A stretch of DNA of 57,025 nt from Vicinamibacteria bacterium (GTDB lineage Bacteria > Acidobacteriota > Vicinamibacteria > Vicinamibacterales > UBA8438), in assembly GCA_022820675.1 (NCBI GenBank), contig JAJEFC010000080.1:1-57025 (forward strand), read 5' to 3'. This document shows, piece by piece, positions 45,660-54,763 of the stretch (its first letter is position 1; each line of letters begins with the position of its first letter). The position numbers and the translations under genes are program-made. A model generated the notes under the pieces. It was not told where the DNA came from and made no database searches. It worked only from the letters and a program-made list of their open reading frames with translations.

Positions 45660-46994
45660 TCAGACCGCCGACAGCTCCCCGATCTCCCCGTTGCTCGTCC
45701 CGAAGCGCTCCACCGGCACCCCCAGCTTGTCCATCAGGGTGACGTGCAGGTTGGACATCGGCGTCGGGTCGAGGCACCGCACGTGGCGCCCGCCGTCGAG
45801 GGCGCCGGCCCCGCCGCCCGCGAGCAGGATGGGCAGGTTCTCGGACGAGTGCCGGTTGCCGTCGCTGAGGCCGCCGCCGTAGAGCACCGCGGCGTGGTCG
45901 AGCAGCGTGCCGTCGCCGTCGGGCGTCGCCTCGAGCCGGTCCAGGAAATGGCCGAGCAGGGTCGTGTGGTACGTGTTGATGCGGGTCAGCTTGTCCAGCT
46001 TGTCGGGGTCGTTCTGGTGGTGCGACGTCGGGTGGTGCGCCTCCGGCACCCCGATCTCGGGATACGTCCGGCCGCTGTACTCGCGGCTGATCATGAAGCT
46101 GACGACCCGCGTCAGGTCCGTCTGCCACGCCAGCACCTGCAGGTCGAACATCAGCTTCGCGTGCTCGTCGAACGAGGCGGGCACGCCCAACGGGGCCGCG
46201 ATGTCGGGCAGCGGCTGGTCGACTTGGGCCTCGGCCTTCTGGATGCGGCGCTCGATGTCGCGCACCGCGTCGAGGTACTCGCCGAGCTTGTGGCGGTCGC
46301 GCGGCCCGAGGTCGCGGCGAAGCTGCGCCACCTTGTCGGTCACCGCGTCGAGCAGGCTCCGGTTCTGCTCGATGCGGGCGAGCCGGGTCGCGGGGTCGGT
46401 GCCCCCGGTGTCGCCGAGCAGCCGCTCGAAGACGGTCCGCGGATTGGTCTCCATGGGCAGCGGGGTCGTCGCGCTCCGCCAGCAGATGGTGTTGGTGTAG
46501 GCGCAGGTGTAGCCGCCGCCGCAGGTACCGACGTCGTCGCCCGACTCGAGGGCGAGCTCGAGCGACGCGAGCTGGGTGTGCCGGCCCGCCTCCCGCGCCA
46601 CGAGCTGGTCCATCGAGACGCCGGCCCCGAGCTGCGAGCCCTTGGTGCGCTTGGGGGGCACGCCGGTCAGGAAGCTCGTGGCCCCGGTCTCGTGGATGTC
46701 GTCGGGCCCCTTGTTGCTCAGCCCCGACACCACGAGCAGGCGGTCGCGGAACCGCGCCAGCGGCTTGAGAATCGGCGTGATCTCGAAGTCGGCGCCGTCG
46801 GCCGGGGGCGTCCACTGCTCCATGACGATGCCGTTCGGCACGTAGACGACGCCCAGCCGCCGCACCGGAGCGGCCGCGGTCCGGCTCATCGCGGTCAGGG
46901 CCGGCACCATGCCGTCGAGCAGCGGCAGCGCGAGCGTCGCGCCGACGCCGCGGAGCACCGTGCGACGGGGAAGGGCCTTCTTGCTGATCATCAT
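45660..46994 (-). CDS. DUF1552 exported protein
   Basis: 444 residues. MMISKKALPRRTVLRGVGATLALPLLDGM is a twin-arginine-like signal (only partly matching the consensus). RLGVVYVPNGIVMEQWTP, LVVSGLSNKG, HETGATSFLTG, ISREYSGRTYPEIGV and LYGGGLSDGNRHSSENLPILLAGG are DUF1552 landmarks. The fold is thought to be sulfatase/alkaline phosphatase-like, and the biochemical role is unknown. Its start overlaps the stop of the DUF1592 gene (ATGA), so the two are co-translated. Confidence 0.92.
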   Translation of the reverse strand: MMISKKALPRRTVLRGVGATLALPLLDGMVPALTAMSRTAAAPVRRLGVVYVPNGIVMEQWTPPADGADFEITPILKPLARFRDRLLVVSGLSNKGPDDIHETGATSFLTGVPPKRTKGSQLGAGVSMDQLVAREAGRHTQLASLELALESGDDVGTCGGGYTCAYTNTICWRSATTPLPMETNPRTVFERLLGDTGGTDPATRLARIEQNRSLLDAVTDKVAQLRRDLGPRDRHKLGEYLDAVRDIERRIQKAEAQVDQPLPDIAAPLGVPASFDEHAKLMFDLQVLAWQTDLTRVVSFMISREYSGRTYPEIGVPEAHHPTSHHQNDPDKLDKLTRINTYHTTLLGHFLDRLEATPDGDGTLLDHAAVLYGGGLSDGNRHSSENLPILLAGGGAGALDGGRHVRCLDPTPMSNLHVTLMDKLGVPVERFGTSNGEIGELSAV

Positions 46995-49489
46995 GATTCC
47001 GATCTCCGAAGCTGGAACGGCGTGCTCTCGACGATGCCGAGCACGAGGTCCGACCACCGGTAGTCGCCGGGCGCCGCCTCGCGCAGGATGCGCCGGACGG
47101 CCGGCATGTCGTAGTGCTCGAGCCCCCGGCCGAGGGCATAGGTGGCGAGCTTCTCGAGGACGGTCTGCACGAACTGCTCGTGCCGGTCGAGCATCATCGC
47201 CTTGAGCCCGGCCAGCCCCTCGAACTCGGTGCCGTCGGGGAAGACCCCCGACGCGTCGATGGGGTCGCCGCCCTCGCCGACGGCCCGCCACTTGCCGATC
47301 GCGTCGAAGTGCTCGAGGGCGAAGCCCAGCGGGTCCATCGGGGCGTGGCAGGCGGCGCAGACGGGGTTCTCGCGGTGCTGCTCGAGCCGCTCGCGCACCG
47401 ACGCGGGCCGGCCGCCCTCGCCGCGGTCCGGCAGGTCCGGCACGTCGGGGGGCGGGGGCGGCGGCGGGGCCCCGAGCAGGTGCTCGAGCAGCCAGTGGCC
47501 GCGGAGCACCGGCGAGGTCCGCGTCGGATACGACGTGACGGTGAGGATGCTGCCCTGCCCGAGGAGGCCGCCGCGCACGCCGTCGTCGAACGTCACCCGC
47601 CGGAACCGGCTGCCGTAGACGTTGGGTATCCCGTAGTGCTCGGCGAGCCGCTCGTCGACGAACGTGTGGTCGGCCCGCACGAGGTCGAGGACGCTGCGGT
47701 TCCCGCGTATCTGGTCGGCGACGAAGAGCTCCGTCTCGCGCCGGAACGACTCGCGCAGGTTGTCGTCCCACTCGGGATACAGCTCGGGCGTCGGGACCAC
47801 GCTCGGCAGCGTCCCGAGGGCCAGCCACTGCAGGGCGAACCCGTCGACGAGGGCGCCGGCGCGGTCGTCCGCGAGCATGCGCCGCACCTGCTCCTCGAGC
47901 ACCTCGGGGTCGCGCAGCTCGCCGCGGGCGGCCGCGTCGAGGAGCTCGTCGTCGGGGATGCTGCTCCACAGGAAGAACGAGAGGCGCGAGGCGAGCTCGA
48001 GATCGCTGACGGGGTGGACGGTCCCCGGCGGCGCCCCCGCCGGCTCGCGCTCGACGCGGAACAGGAACTCGGGGTCGACGAGGATGCTCTCGAGGCTGCG
48101 GCGGATGCCGGCCTCGAAGCCGCCGTCGCGGCGCCCCGCCTCGTAGAAGCCCAGCAGGGTGTCGAGGTCGCGGCCGGTCACCGGCCGACGCCACGCCCGC
48201 CGCGCGAGGGTCGAGAGGATCTCTCGCGCGCACGGCTCCTCGTCGGCGGCGCCGGCCGGCCGGCACGTGAGGATGCGCTCGCGGCTCGGCGTCTCCCCGG
48301 GGCCGGTGGCGTCGAAGGGCCCGGCGATGCTCACCTGGTCGACCGCCGCCTCGGGCGCCTCCGACGTCGAGCTCCAGCGCTCGGCGATGGCGAGGACCTT
48401 GCCGGTCGCCCGCGGCTGCAGCACGCCGTCGCGCTCGGACCGTCCCTGCACGAACGAGACGCCGAGCACGCGCGGCCCCGCCCGGGCCGCGATGCGGACC
48501 TCGAGGTGGTCGTCGGCGTGCAGCGCGTACTCCTCCCACGCGCGGTCACCGAGCACCGCACCCGCGAACGTGCGCGGCGGCGGCGTGCCCGGCGCGCCGC
48601 CGATGGTGAACTCGGCCACCCGCTCGCCGTCCAGCCGCACCTCCAGCTTCTGCCGGTTCTGCAGGCCGCGCACGTAGTCGTAGAGCTGGCGCCGAAGCCG
48701 GATGCGGACGTCGTACTCGCCGTCGAGCGGGAAGTCGTGCCGGATGGCGACGCCTCCGCGCGACCCGAACGGCAGGTCCTCGCTCATGCGGCGGTCCTGG
48801 AACCGCATCGAGGGCAGGACCCAGGTCTCGGTGGTCGGCTCGATGCCGGGGTCGCCCACGGCGAGCCGGCTGATGCGGCGCGCCGCGAAGATGTAGCGGT
48901 CGAGCAGGGCCGGCGACACCGACAGGATGTCGGCCATGTTGTCGAAGCCGAGGTCCGCGTTGTCGGCCGGCAGCAGGGCCGTGGTGTCGACCTCGAGGGC
49001 CAGCAGGTCGCGCACCGCGTTGGCGTACTCGCGCCGGTTGAGTCGGTGGACGGTGGTGCGCCCCGGATTGGGGTCGGCGGCGGCGACGCGGTCGAGGGCC
49101 GTCTCCAGCGTCGAGGCGACGGCGGCGTAGGCGGCCGGCTCGGGCCGCGGCCGGCCCGCCGGCGGCATCGCCCCGGTGCGCAGCTTCCGCACGACCTGCT
49201 CCCACGCCGCGGGATGGTCGCCCACGCGGGCGGGGTCCATCGTGTCGAGGGCGAGCCCGGCTGTCAGCAGGCGCTCGTTGTGACACGTGACGCAGTAGCG
49301 ATCGAGGACGGCGCGAACCGGCTCGGCCTCCTGCAAGCCGGGACCGGACGGCGGAGCCTGCCGGGCCGTGGCGGGGGCCGGAAGCGCCGTCAGCACGTTG
49401 GGCGATGACGCGGCGTACCCGTGCAGATGGCCGGCACCGGCGACCGCGACGGCGAGCCCGACGACGCATGCAGCCCAAGTTCTCGACAT
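46991..49489 (-). CDS. DUF1592-family cytochrome-containing exported protein (PSCyt1/DUF1587/DUF1595/DUF1592/DUF1588/DUF1585)
   Basis: 832 residues with a signal peptide. A heme c motif, CVTCH, lies at about 66, and CAACH at about 710. Domain order by landmark: cytochrome part; DUF1587 (VHRLNRREYANAVRDLL); a carbohydrate-binding-like region (about 250-400); DUF1595 (LARRAWRRPVTGRDLDTLL); DUF1592 (IRRSLESILVDPEFLFRVE); DUF1588 (GGLLGQGSILTVTSYPTRTSPV); DUF1585 at the end. Such proteins are abundant in Planctomycetes and Acidobacteriota and are suspected to act in polysaccharide turnover with electron transfer. First gene of the DUF1592-DUF1552-ankyrin operon. Confidence 0.93.
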   Translation of the reverse strand: MSRTWAACVVGLAVAVAGAGHLHGYAASSPNVLTALPAPATARQAPPSGPGLQEAEPVRAVLDRYCVTCHNERLLTAGLALDTMDPARVGDHPAAWEQVVRKLRTGAMPPAGRPRPEPAAYAAVASTLETALDRVAAADPNPGRTTVHRLNRREYANAVRDLLALEVDTTALLPADNADLGFDNMADILSVSPALLDRYIFAARRISRLAVGDPGIEPTTETWVLPSMRFQDRRMSEDLPFGSRGGVAIRHDFPLDGEYDVRIRLRRQLYDYVRGLQNRQKLEVRLDGERVAEFTIGGAPGTPPPRTFAGAVLGDRAWEEYALHADDHLEVRIAARAGPRVLGVSFVQGRSERDGVLQPRATGKVLAIAERWSSTSEAPEAAVDQVSIAGPFDATGPGETPSRERILTCRPAGAADEEPCAREILSTLARRAWRRPVTGRDLDTLLGFYEAGRRDGGFEAGIRRSLESILVDPEFLFRVEREPAGAPPGTVHPVSDLELASRLSFFLWSSIPDDELLDAAARGELRDPEVLEEQVRRMLADDRAGALVDGFALQWLALGTLPSVVPTPELYPEWDDNLRESFRRETELFVADQIRGNRSVLDLVRADHTFVDERLAEHYGIPNVYGSRFRRVTFDDGVRGGLLGQGSILTVTSYPTRTSPVLRGHWLLEHLLGAPPPPPPPDVPDLPDRGEGGRPASVRERLEQHRENPVCAACHAPMDPLGFALEHFDAIGKWRAVGEGGDPIDASGVFPDGTEFEGLAGLKAMMLDRHEQFVQTVLEKLATYALGRGLEHYDMPAVRRILREAAPGDYRWSDLVLGIVESTPFQLRRSES

Positions 49490-49743
49490 CGCCCGCCTGT
49501 TCCCTTCGATGAAGCCTCGGTTCGCCCGGGGGAACCCGGAAGGCCCCCAGGTTCTCGAAGGCGACCGATCGACACGACCGGTTGGCGATCCGAACGGCGC
49601 TCGCCGAGCACGAACGATACCGTAGTCTACTCTCCCCGCCCTCGAATCGAAAGCCCTGGCCCAAGCCCGACCCCAAGCCCGACAAGGCCCCATGCGCGTC
49701 GTGTTAGCATGGCGATATGGCGCAACTCCGATGAGGGGAGCTC

Positions 49744-49983
49744 TTGACGAGGAGCGAGTGGATTCAGGTCGTGGTGCTCGCCACCACGATGATCGCGGCG
49801 ATCTGGTGGTTCGGACGCAACACCGTCACGAGGGAGGACATGGCCGCCTTCGAGCAGGAGATTCGGCTGGAGATCCAGGACCTTCGGGAGCACGTCGACG
49901 CGCAGATGCTGGAGCTTCGGGCCCAGATGCAGGAGCTTCGCGGCTATATCGTCAATCACCTGGACGGACACCCGGTCGACTGA
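49744..49983 (+). CDS. Small membrane-anchored coiled-coil protein
   Basis: 79 residues from a TTG at 49744, with GGGGAG just upstream at rather short spacing. One membrane helix (WIQVVVLATTMIAAIWWFG) is followed by a heptad-type helix (EIRLEIQDLREHVDAQMLELRAQ). Layout resembles the larger hendecad protein at 42846-43334, but without the 11-residue repeats. No known function. TAGCAT at 49705-49710 could be a -10. Confidence 0.6.
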   Translation: MTRSEWIQVVVLATTMIAAIWWFGRNTVTREDMAAFEQEIRLEIQDLREHVDAQMLELRAQMQELRGYIVNHLDGHPVD

Positions 49984-50058
49984 GGGAACTCCACGAACGA
50001 GCCCCCCCCGAGACGGAACTCCGCGACTGTCCGCCACTCGAGGGCTGGCGTGCTGCAC

Positions 50059-51654
50059 TCAGCCCGTCTCGACGAAGACCGGCTCGACCGTCACCCCCGC
50101 CTCGCCGACGTGAACCGCTTCGTACGTGTCGCGGTTGGCGTCGTCGACGCTATCGACGAAGAACACCAGCGTGACCCTGTCCAGTCCGAGCTGCCGGGCG
50201 TACCGCGCCGCCTGCCCGAGCGCGCGGCGGTACCCGAACGCGTCAGTGAAGCTCTTCACTTCGAGGCCGTAGACGTTGCCCGCATAGCGGATGAGCAGGT
50301 CGATGGCCCCGTTTCCGGCCGGAAACTCAGGGTAGACCCGCCCGCCCCTCGGCTGGAGGAACCGCTCGAGAAACGAGTACAGGACGAAGTGATGGACCGC
50401 CTCGAACACCCGCAGGTCGCGGCGGCGAGGCGCGTCCCGCAGCAGCCACTCGCGGTTCGCCCGCAGGTGCCGCTCGAAGCGCCGCAGGAGTCGCCGGACG
50501 TCGAGCCCCGCGTCGCCAATCGTGTCCGACACGTCTTCGAACGCGGTGAACACCGAACCGGTGTAGCCGGCAAGCGTCGACGAGAAGTAGTTGAACAGCC
50601 GCTTCTGCACGAACGGACAGGAGAACCGGACGTACTGCCGGCCGTCCGACGCCGGCTCGCGGTCGACGACGCCGTTCAGGTACAGGAAATTGACGTGCGG
50701 CTCGTCGAAGTGAAACGGCCGTCTCTCCCCGGTCTGGAAGAAGTCGAGAACCACGTCCCGGTACGGCGCCTCGCTGACCTTGCCAATCAGGTGCTGCACG
50801 TTCGCGTTCGGCAGGGCGTCCACCGCATCCGCATAAGCCGCGTCGAAGTCCTCGACGGTGACGGACGGACCCCGCCGGTTGTACGTCTCCGTCAGCAGCT
50901 CGCCGAGCCACGAGGTCAGCCCCGGCTGACCGCCGGTCTCGCGGTACACCCGCTCCACCACCGCGGACTCCACTCGCTGCCCGCTCTCGCGTTCGTACCA
51001 CGCGAACATGCCGCCGACTTCATCTTCCGTCAGGTTCGGGACGTGCACGCTCTGCTGAACGTTGAACGGCGACCCCGTGGCGCTGTCGACCCCGAGGGCG
51101 CTCCGCACGCCGACCAGGGCCACGCCGTGCAACCGGTAGCCCATCTCCCCGGACGGTCGACCCGCCTGCAGCCGCCGGTGGCCGTGGATCTTGCGGAACA
51201 CGCCCACGATGCCCTCGATGGCCTCCGCCGGCAGGGCGTCGAACTCGTCGAGCACGAGGACGAGCGGCCTCGACCCGCGCTCGGCCCTGAAGATCGCGTC
51301 GAACTCGTCCACCGACCGGATCGGTCCCACGTCCACGCCCAACGCCGCCGCAACGTCCGCGGCGATGCGCCGGATCACCGCACCGGCGTCCTGCACCGTC
51401 TTCAGGTGCTCCACGCTGGTGGCGACGACGTCGAACCCTCGATGCCGTGGATCGTCCCGGAGCCGCCGCACCGCCTGCCCCACGATCCACGACTTGCCCC
51501 GCTGCCGGGGCGCCCAGACGGTGATGTAGCCGCCGCCGTTCTCCGGCCCTCCACCCCCGACCAGGGCGCCCAGCACGCGGTCCACCAGCGCCGTCCTCGG
51601 CGCGTGGAAGTGCAGGTCGGTGTCGACCGGACCGTAGGAGGAGAATCGGCGCAT
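50059..51654 (-). CDS. AAA-like ATPase fused to a PD-(D/E)XK nuclease-like domain
   Basis: 531 residues from the ATG at 51654 (MRRFSSYGPVDTDLHFHAPR), the conserved opening of AAA-like proteins of the AAA_35 type; an in-frame ATG at 51702 adds 16 residues. Walker A is APRQRGKSW (about 47-55) and Walker B LVLVLDEFDALP (about 132). The C-terminal part (about 420-531) has a PD-(D/E)XK pattern, AIDLLIRY followed by YGLEVKSF. The architecture is common in scattered accessory genes; some relatives sit near mobile or defence elements, but activity is not established. It stands alone here. Confidence 0.8.
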   Translation of the reverse strand: MRRFSSYGPVDTDLHFHAPRTALVDRVLGALVGGGGPENGGGYITVWAPRQRGKSWIVGQAVRRLRDDPRHRGFDVVATSVEHLKTVQDAGAVIRRIAADVAAALGVDVGPIRSVDEFDAIFRAERGSRPLVLVLDEFDALPAEAIEGIVGVFRKIHGHRRLQAGRPSGEMGYRLHGVALVGVRSALGVDSATGSPFNVQQSVHVPNLTEDEVGGMFAWYERESGQRVESAVVERVYRETGGQPGLTSWLGELLTETYNRRGPSVTVEDFDAAYADAVDALPNANVQHLIGKVSEAPYRDVVLDFFQTGERRPFHFDEPHVNFLYLNGVVDREPASDGRQYVRFSCPFVQKRLFNYFSSTLAGYTGSVFTAFEDVSDTIGDAGLDVRRLLRRFERHLRANREWLLRDAPRRRDLRVFEAVHHFVLYSFLERFLQPRGGRVYPEFPAGNGAIDLLIRYAGNVYGLEVKSFTDAFGYRRALGQAARYARQLGLDRVTLVFFVDSVDDANRDTYEAVHVGEAGVTVEPVFVETG

Positions 51655-51796
51655 GGCGTTGCGAGACGCGACGCCGGCGTCACTCCACCCGAAACGAGTC
51701 ATCGGCGGGTCCGACGCGCGTCGCGGAACGGATGCGCAAGAGTGCGCAGGAGTGCGGCAACACTACAACCGCCTACGGCAAGTCGGTCTTGCGCCC

Positions 51797-53440
51797 TTAA
51801 TCCCCCGGCCGCTGCGCCTCGCGGATGGCCCGGAACTCGCTGGTGGCGCTCCACGCGGGCCACTCGTCGGTGGCGGCGAGCCGCGCCCCCATGTGGTACA
51901 TGAACGTCAGGTCCTCGAGGGCGCCGGAGAGGTCCCAGTCGGGCTTCACCTCGTCGGACACCGCGTGGTAGTCGTTGGCGGTGTACTCGTTCCGCTTCTC
52001 GATGCCGTAGCCGGGCGGCCTGTCGATGTAGTCGACGCCCGGGTCGCCGTAGAACGCGGGGATGCCGACCCGCGCGAACGAGAAGTGGTCCGAGCGGTAG
52101 TAGAAGCCCTTCTCGGGCTCGGGGTCGGGGTTGAGCACCCGCCCGAGCCGGGCCGCGACCTCGGCCGCGACGTCGTCGAGCTCGGACTGCCCCATCCCCA
52201 CGATGGTCAGGTCGCGCGTGCGCCCCCACTGGTTCAGCACGTCCATGTTGATGGCGGCGACGGTCTGGGCGGTCGGATACAGCGGCTGCTCGCCGTAGTA
52301 GCGCGACCCCAGCAGCCCCTGCTCCTCGGCGGTGACGGCGAGGAACACGATGGACCGCCGCGGCGGCTCGCCTTCCATGAAGGCGCGGGCGATCTCGACG
52401 AGCCCCTGGGTGCCGGTGGCGTTGTCGGCGGCGCCGTTGTAGACCTGGTCGCCTTCGAGGCTCTCGTCCGTGCCCATGTGGTCCCAGTGGGCGACGTACA
52501 TCACCACCTCGTCGGGGGCCTCGGTCCCCGGAATGCGCGCCAGCACGTTCTGCGAGTCGATGGTGCGCAGCTCGTTCCGGATCTCGATGGAGCCCGTCAC
52601 CCCGAGGGGGATCGGCTCGAACGCGCGGTCGGCGGCCTGCTGCTTCGCCGCCTCGAAGTCGAGCCCGGCCAGCTCGAAGAGCATCTCCGCGGTGGCCCGC
52701 TGCACCCAGCCCTCGACGGTCGCGCGGCTCAGGTTGTCGTCGTCCGCGATGAGATCGAACGACTCCGCGTAGGGAGCGCTGCCCACCACCTCCCAGGGAT
52801 ACCCGGCGGGGCCGGTCTCGTGGATGACGAACGAGCCGGCCGCCCCGAGCTCGGCCGCCATCTCGTGCTTGTAGGTCCACCGGCCGTAGTAGGTCATGGC
52901 CGGCCCGCCGAAGGCGTCGTCGAGCGGCGGGTCGTTGACGAGGAAGAGCAGGATCTTGCCGCTGACGTCGGTGTCGCCGAAGTCGTCCCAGTCGTACTCG
53001 GGCGCCCGCGCCCCGTAGCCGACGAAGACGAGCTCGGCGTCGGACACGCTGACCGTGTCGACGACGTGCTTGGTCGCCGCCACGTAGTCGGCGCCGGGCT
53101 CCAGGGTCCGGGTCTCGCCGCCCCCCGAGACGACGAGGCCGTCGCCCGGCTGCGGGGTGATGCCGACCAGCGGCACGTCCTGCACCCAGGTGCCGTCGGG
53201 GTTGCCCGGCTCGAGCCCGAGGGCCGCGAACTGCTCCGTGAGGTAGTCGACGGTGAGGGTCTCCCCCGCCGACCCCGGGGCCCGCCCCCCGAACTCGTCC
53301 GAGGCGAGCCGCTCGATGCCGGCCATCAGCGTGTCGGCGCCGATGCCCGCCGCGATCTCCGCCCCGCTCCCCGTCTCGTTCGCCGAGCCCCCGCACCCGA
53401 TGCACGCGAGCACTCCCGCCACGGCTACCAGCCTGCGCAC
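51797..53440 (-). CDS. M28-family metallopeptidase lipoprotein
   Basis: 547 residues from a GTG at 53440, chosen because GGGAGGAAG precedes it and because it starts a lipoprotein signal with a lipobox near VLACIGC. A PA-type insert spans about 130-290. The M28 zinc set is visible: AHWDHMG (H and D), NGAADNATG (bridging D), TAEEQGLLGS (catalytic E and ligand E), NMDVLNQ (D) and YHAVSDE (final H). It should be an exported aminopeptidase or Glu-carboxypeptidase-like enzyme. Confidence 0.9.
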   Translation of the reverse strand: MRRLVAVAGVLACIGCGGSANETGSGAEIAAGIGADTLMAGIERLASDEFGGRAPGSAGETLTVDYLTEQFAALGLEPGNPDGTWVQDVPLVGITPQPGDGLVVSGGGETRTLEPGADYVAATKHVVDTVSVSDAELVFVGYGARAPEYDWDDFGDTDVSGKILLFLVNDPPLDDAFGGPAMTYYGRWTYKHEMAAELGAAGSFVIHETGPAGYPWEVVGSAPYAESFDLIADDDNLSRATVEGWVQRATAEMLFELAGLDFEAAKQQAADRAFEPIPLGVTGSIEIRNELRTIDSQNVLARIPGTEAPDEVVMYVAHWDHMGTDESLEGDQVYNGAADNATGTQGLVEIARAFMEGEPPRRSIVFLAVTAEEQGLLGSRYYGEQPLYPTAQTVAAINMDVLNQWGRTRDLTIVGMGQSELDDVAAEVAARLGRVLNPDPEPEKGFYYRSDHFSFARVGIPAFYGDPGVDYIDRPPGYGIEKRNEYTANDYHAVSDEVKPDWDLSGALEDLTFMYHMGARLAATDEWPAWSATSEFRAIREAQRPGD

Positions 53441-53717
53441 GGTCTTCCTCCCGACCCGCGCCCAGTGCGGGTCTGCAACCGACGATGGACCTGAGAACGA
53501 CTCTACACCAACCGCGGGGGCGGAGAAACGACCGCCGGTGCCTCGGGCGATTCGGGGCACCCTCCGCGGCGGGGCGCCGCGGTATTCGAAAGGACGGTGC
53601 GCCGCCAGCGACACCTCCGGGCGGCGCCCCCGGCGGAGACTCCACCGCTTGCCCGTTCCTCCCCCGGACCTGCCGGGGCGACGAGCCCAACGGACTCCGT
53701 CAGCCGCCCCCCGCGAG

Positions 53718-54410
53718 TCAGCCGCCGCCCTGCAGAGGCAGCCGCCCGGCGAGCCAGCGCCCGATGTCCTGCACCTCTTCCAGGCACACCTGGTGCGCCA
53801 TCGTGTACTCGCGCCAGTCCACCCGGTACCCGGCCGCCCGCAGCCGCTCGGCGCTGCCCCGCCCCAGCGCGTGGGGGACGACCTCGTCGTGCTGCCCGTG
53901 GGCCTGGAAGATCTCGATCCCCCGGTTCGCGGGAGCCGCCTCGTCGGCCAGCGCGTCGTAGAGGGGCAGGTAGCCCGACAGCGCGACGATGCCGGCCAGC
54001 GGCCCGGGATAGCGCAGTCCCGTGAAGAGGGCCATCGCCGCCCCCTGCGAGAAGCCGGCCAGGACGATGCGCGACGACGGCACCCCCCGCTCGACCTCGC
54101 GGGCGATCAGCGCGTCGACGGCGGCGGCCGACCGCCGGATGCCGACCTCGTCCTGCCCGCGCGCGTCGAGGCTGACGATGTCGTACCAGGCCCGCATGCG
54201 CATGCCCATGTTCAGGGTGACCGCCATCTCCGGCGCGTGGGGGAAAACGTAGCGGATCGCCGACCCGGGAGGCATGCCCAACTGCGGCGGCAGCGCCGCG
54301 AAGTCGTGGCCGTCGGCACCGAGCCCGTGCAGCCAGATCACCGCGGCGTCCGCGGTGCGCTCCGGCTGCTGCTCGACCGTCTCGAGTAGGGGTTGCTGTG
54401 TCGTGGTCAC
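53718..54410 (-). CDS. Cytoplasmic alpha/beta-hydrolase, carboxylesterase/phospholipase (Est/YpfH) type
   Basis: 230 residues from a GTG at 54410 (VTTTQQPLLETVEQQP); an earlier in-frame start at 54440 is possible. IWLHGLGADGHDF is the oxyanion region, LAGFSQGAAMAL carries the catalytic Ser, GQHDEVVPHALG the Asp and MAHQVCLEE the His. MRMRAWYDIV is typical of the acyl-protein-thioesterase-like carboxylesterase family. It has no signal peptide. Substrates are small acyl esters or phospholipids; no neighbour narrows this. Confidence 0.88.
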   Translation of the reverse strand: MTTTQQPLLETVEQQPERTADAAVIWLHGLGADGHDFAALPPQLGMPPGSAIRYVFPHAPEMAVTLNMGMRMRAWYDIVSLDARGQDEVGIRRSAAAVDALIAREVERGVPSSRIVLAGFSQGAAMALFTGLRYPGPLAGIVALSGYLPLYDALADEAAPANRGIEIFQAHGQHDEVVPHALGRGSAERLRAAGYRVDWREYTMAHQVCLEEVQDIGRWLAGRLPLQGGG

Positions 54411-54763
54411 GGAATCTGCTCGTCCTCGGGAGAGTGCCATCGACGCCGCGCCCGGGCGGCGACGCCACGAAGCGCGCGTGCGCTGGGCGCGCGCCGCCCG
54501 CGCAACGCCGCGGCCCGATGCCGGCTACCGAATCGGTCGCCGTGCGGCAACCCGCCGTCGAGGGCCCCCGGTGGGTGCGGCCCGCGAGCCGAGCCGGCGA
54601 ATCGCTGCCTGCCGGCGCCCGCGCCGCCCGACCCGTCCTGCAAGGCCGGCGCCCCTTGCAGGAGTGGACGCCGCTCTTCGGCGCGGGGCCGCCGGCCGTC
54701 ATGCGGCATCGCGTGCGGGAAGAAGTCGATGCCCGCGACGGCGAGGCCGTCCGGCCCCGTGAG
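54411..54763. other. Gap between esterase and DUF4159 genes
   Basis: About 350 bp, GC-rich, with no reading frame of protein-like composition and no repeat or hairpin that stands out. The esterase promoter should lie here. Confidence 0.4.
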
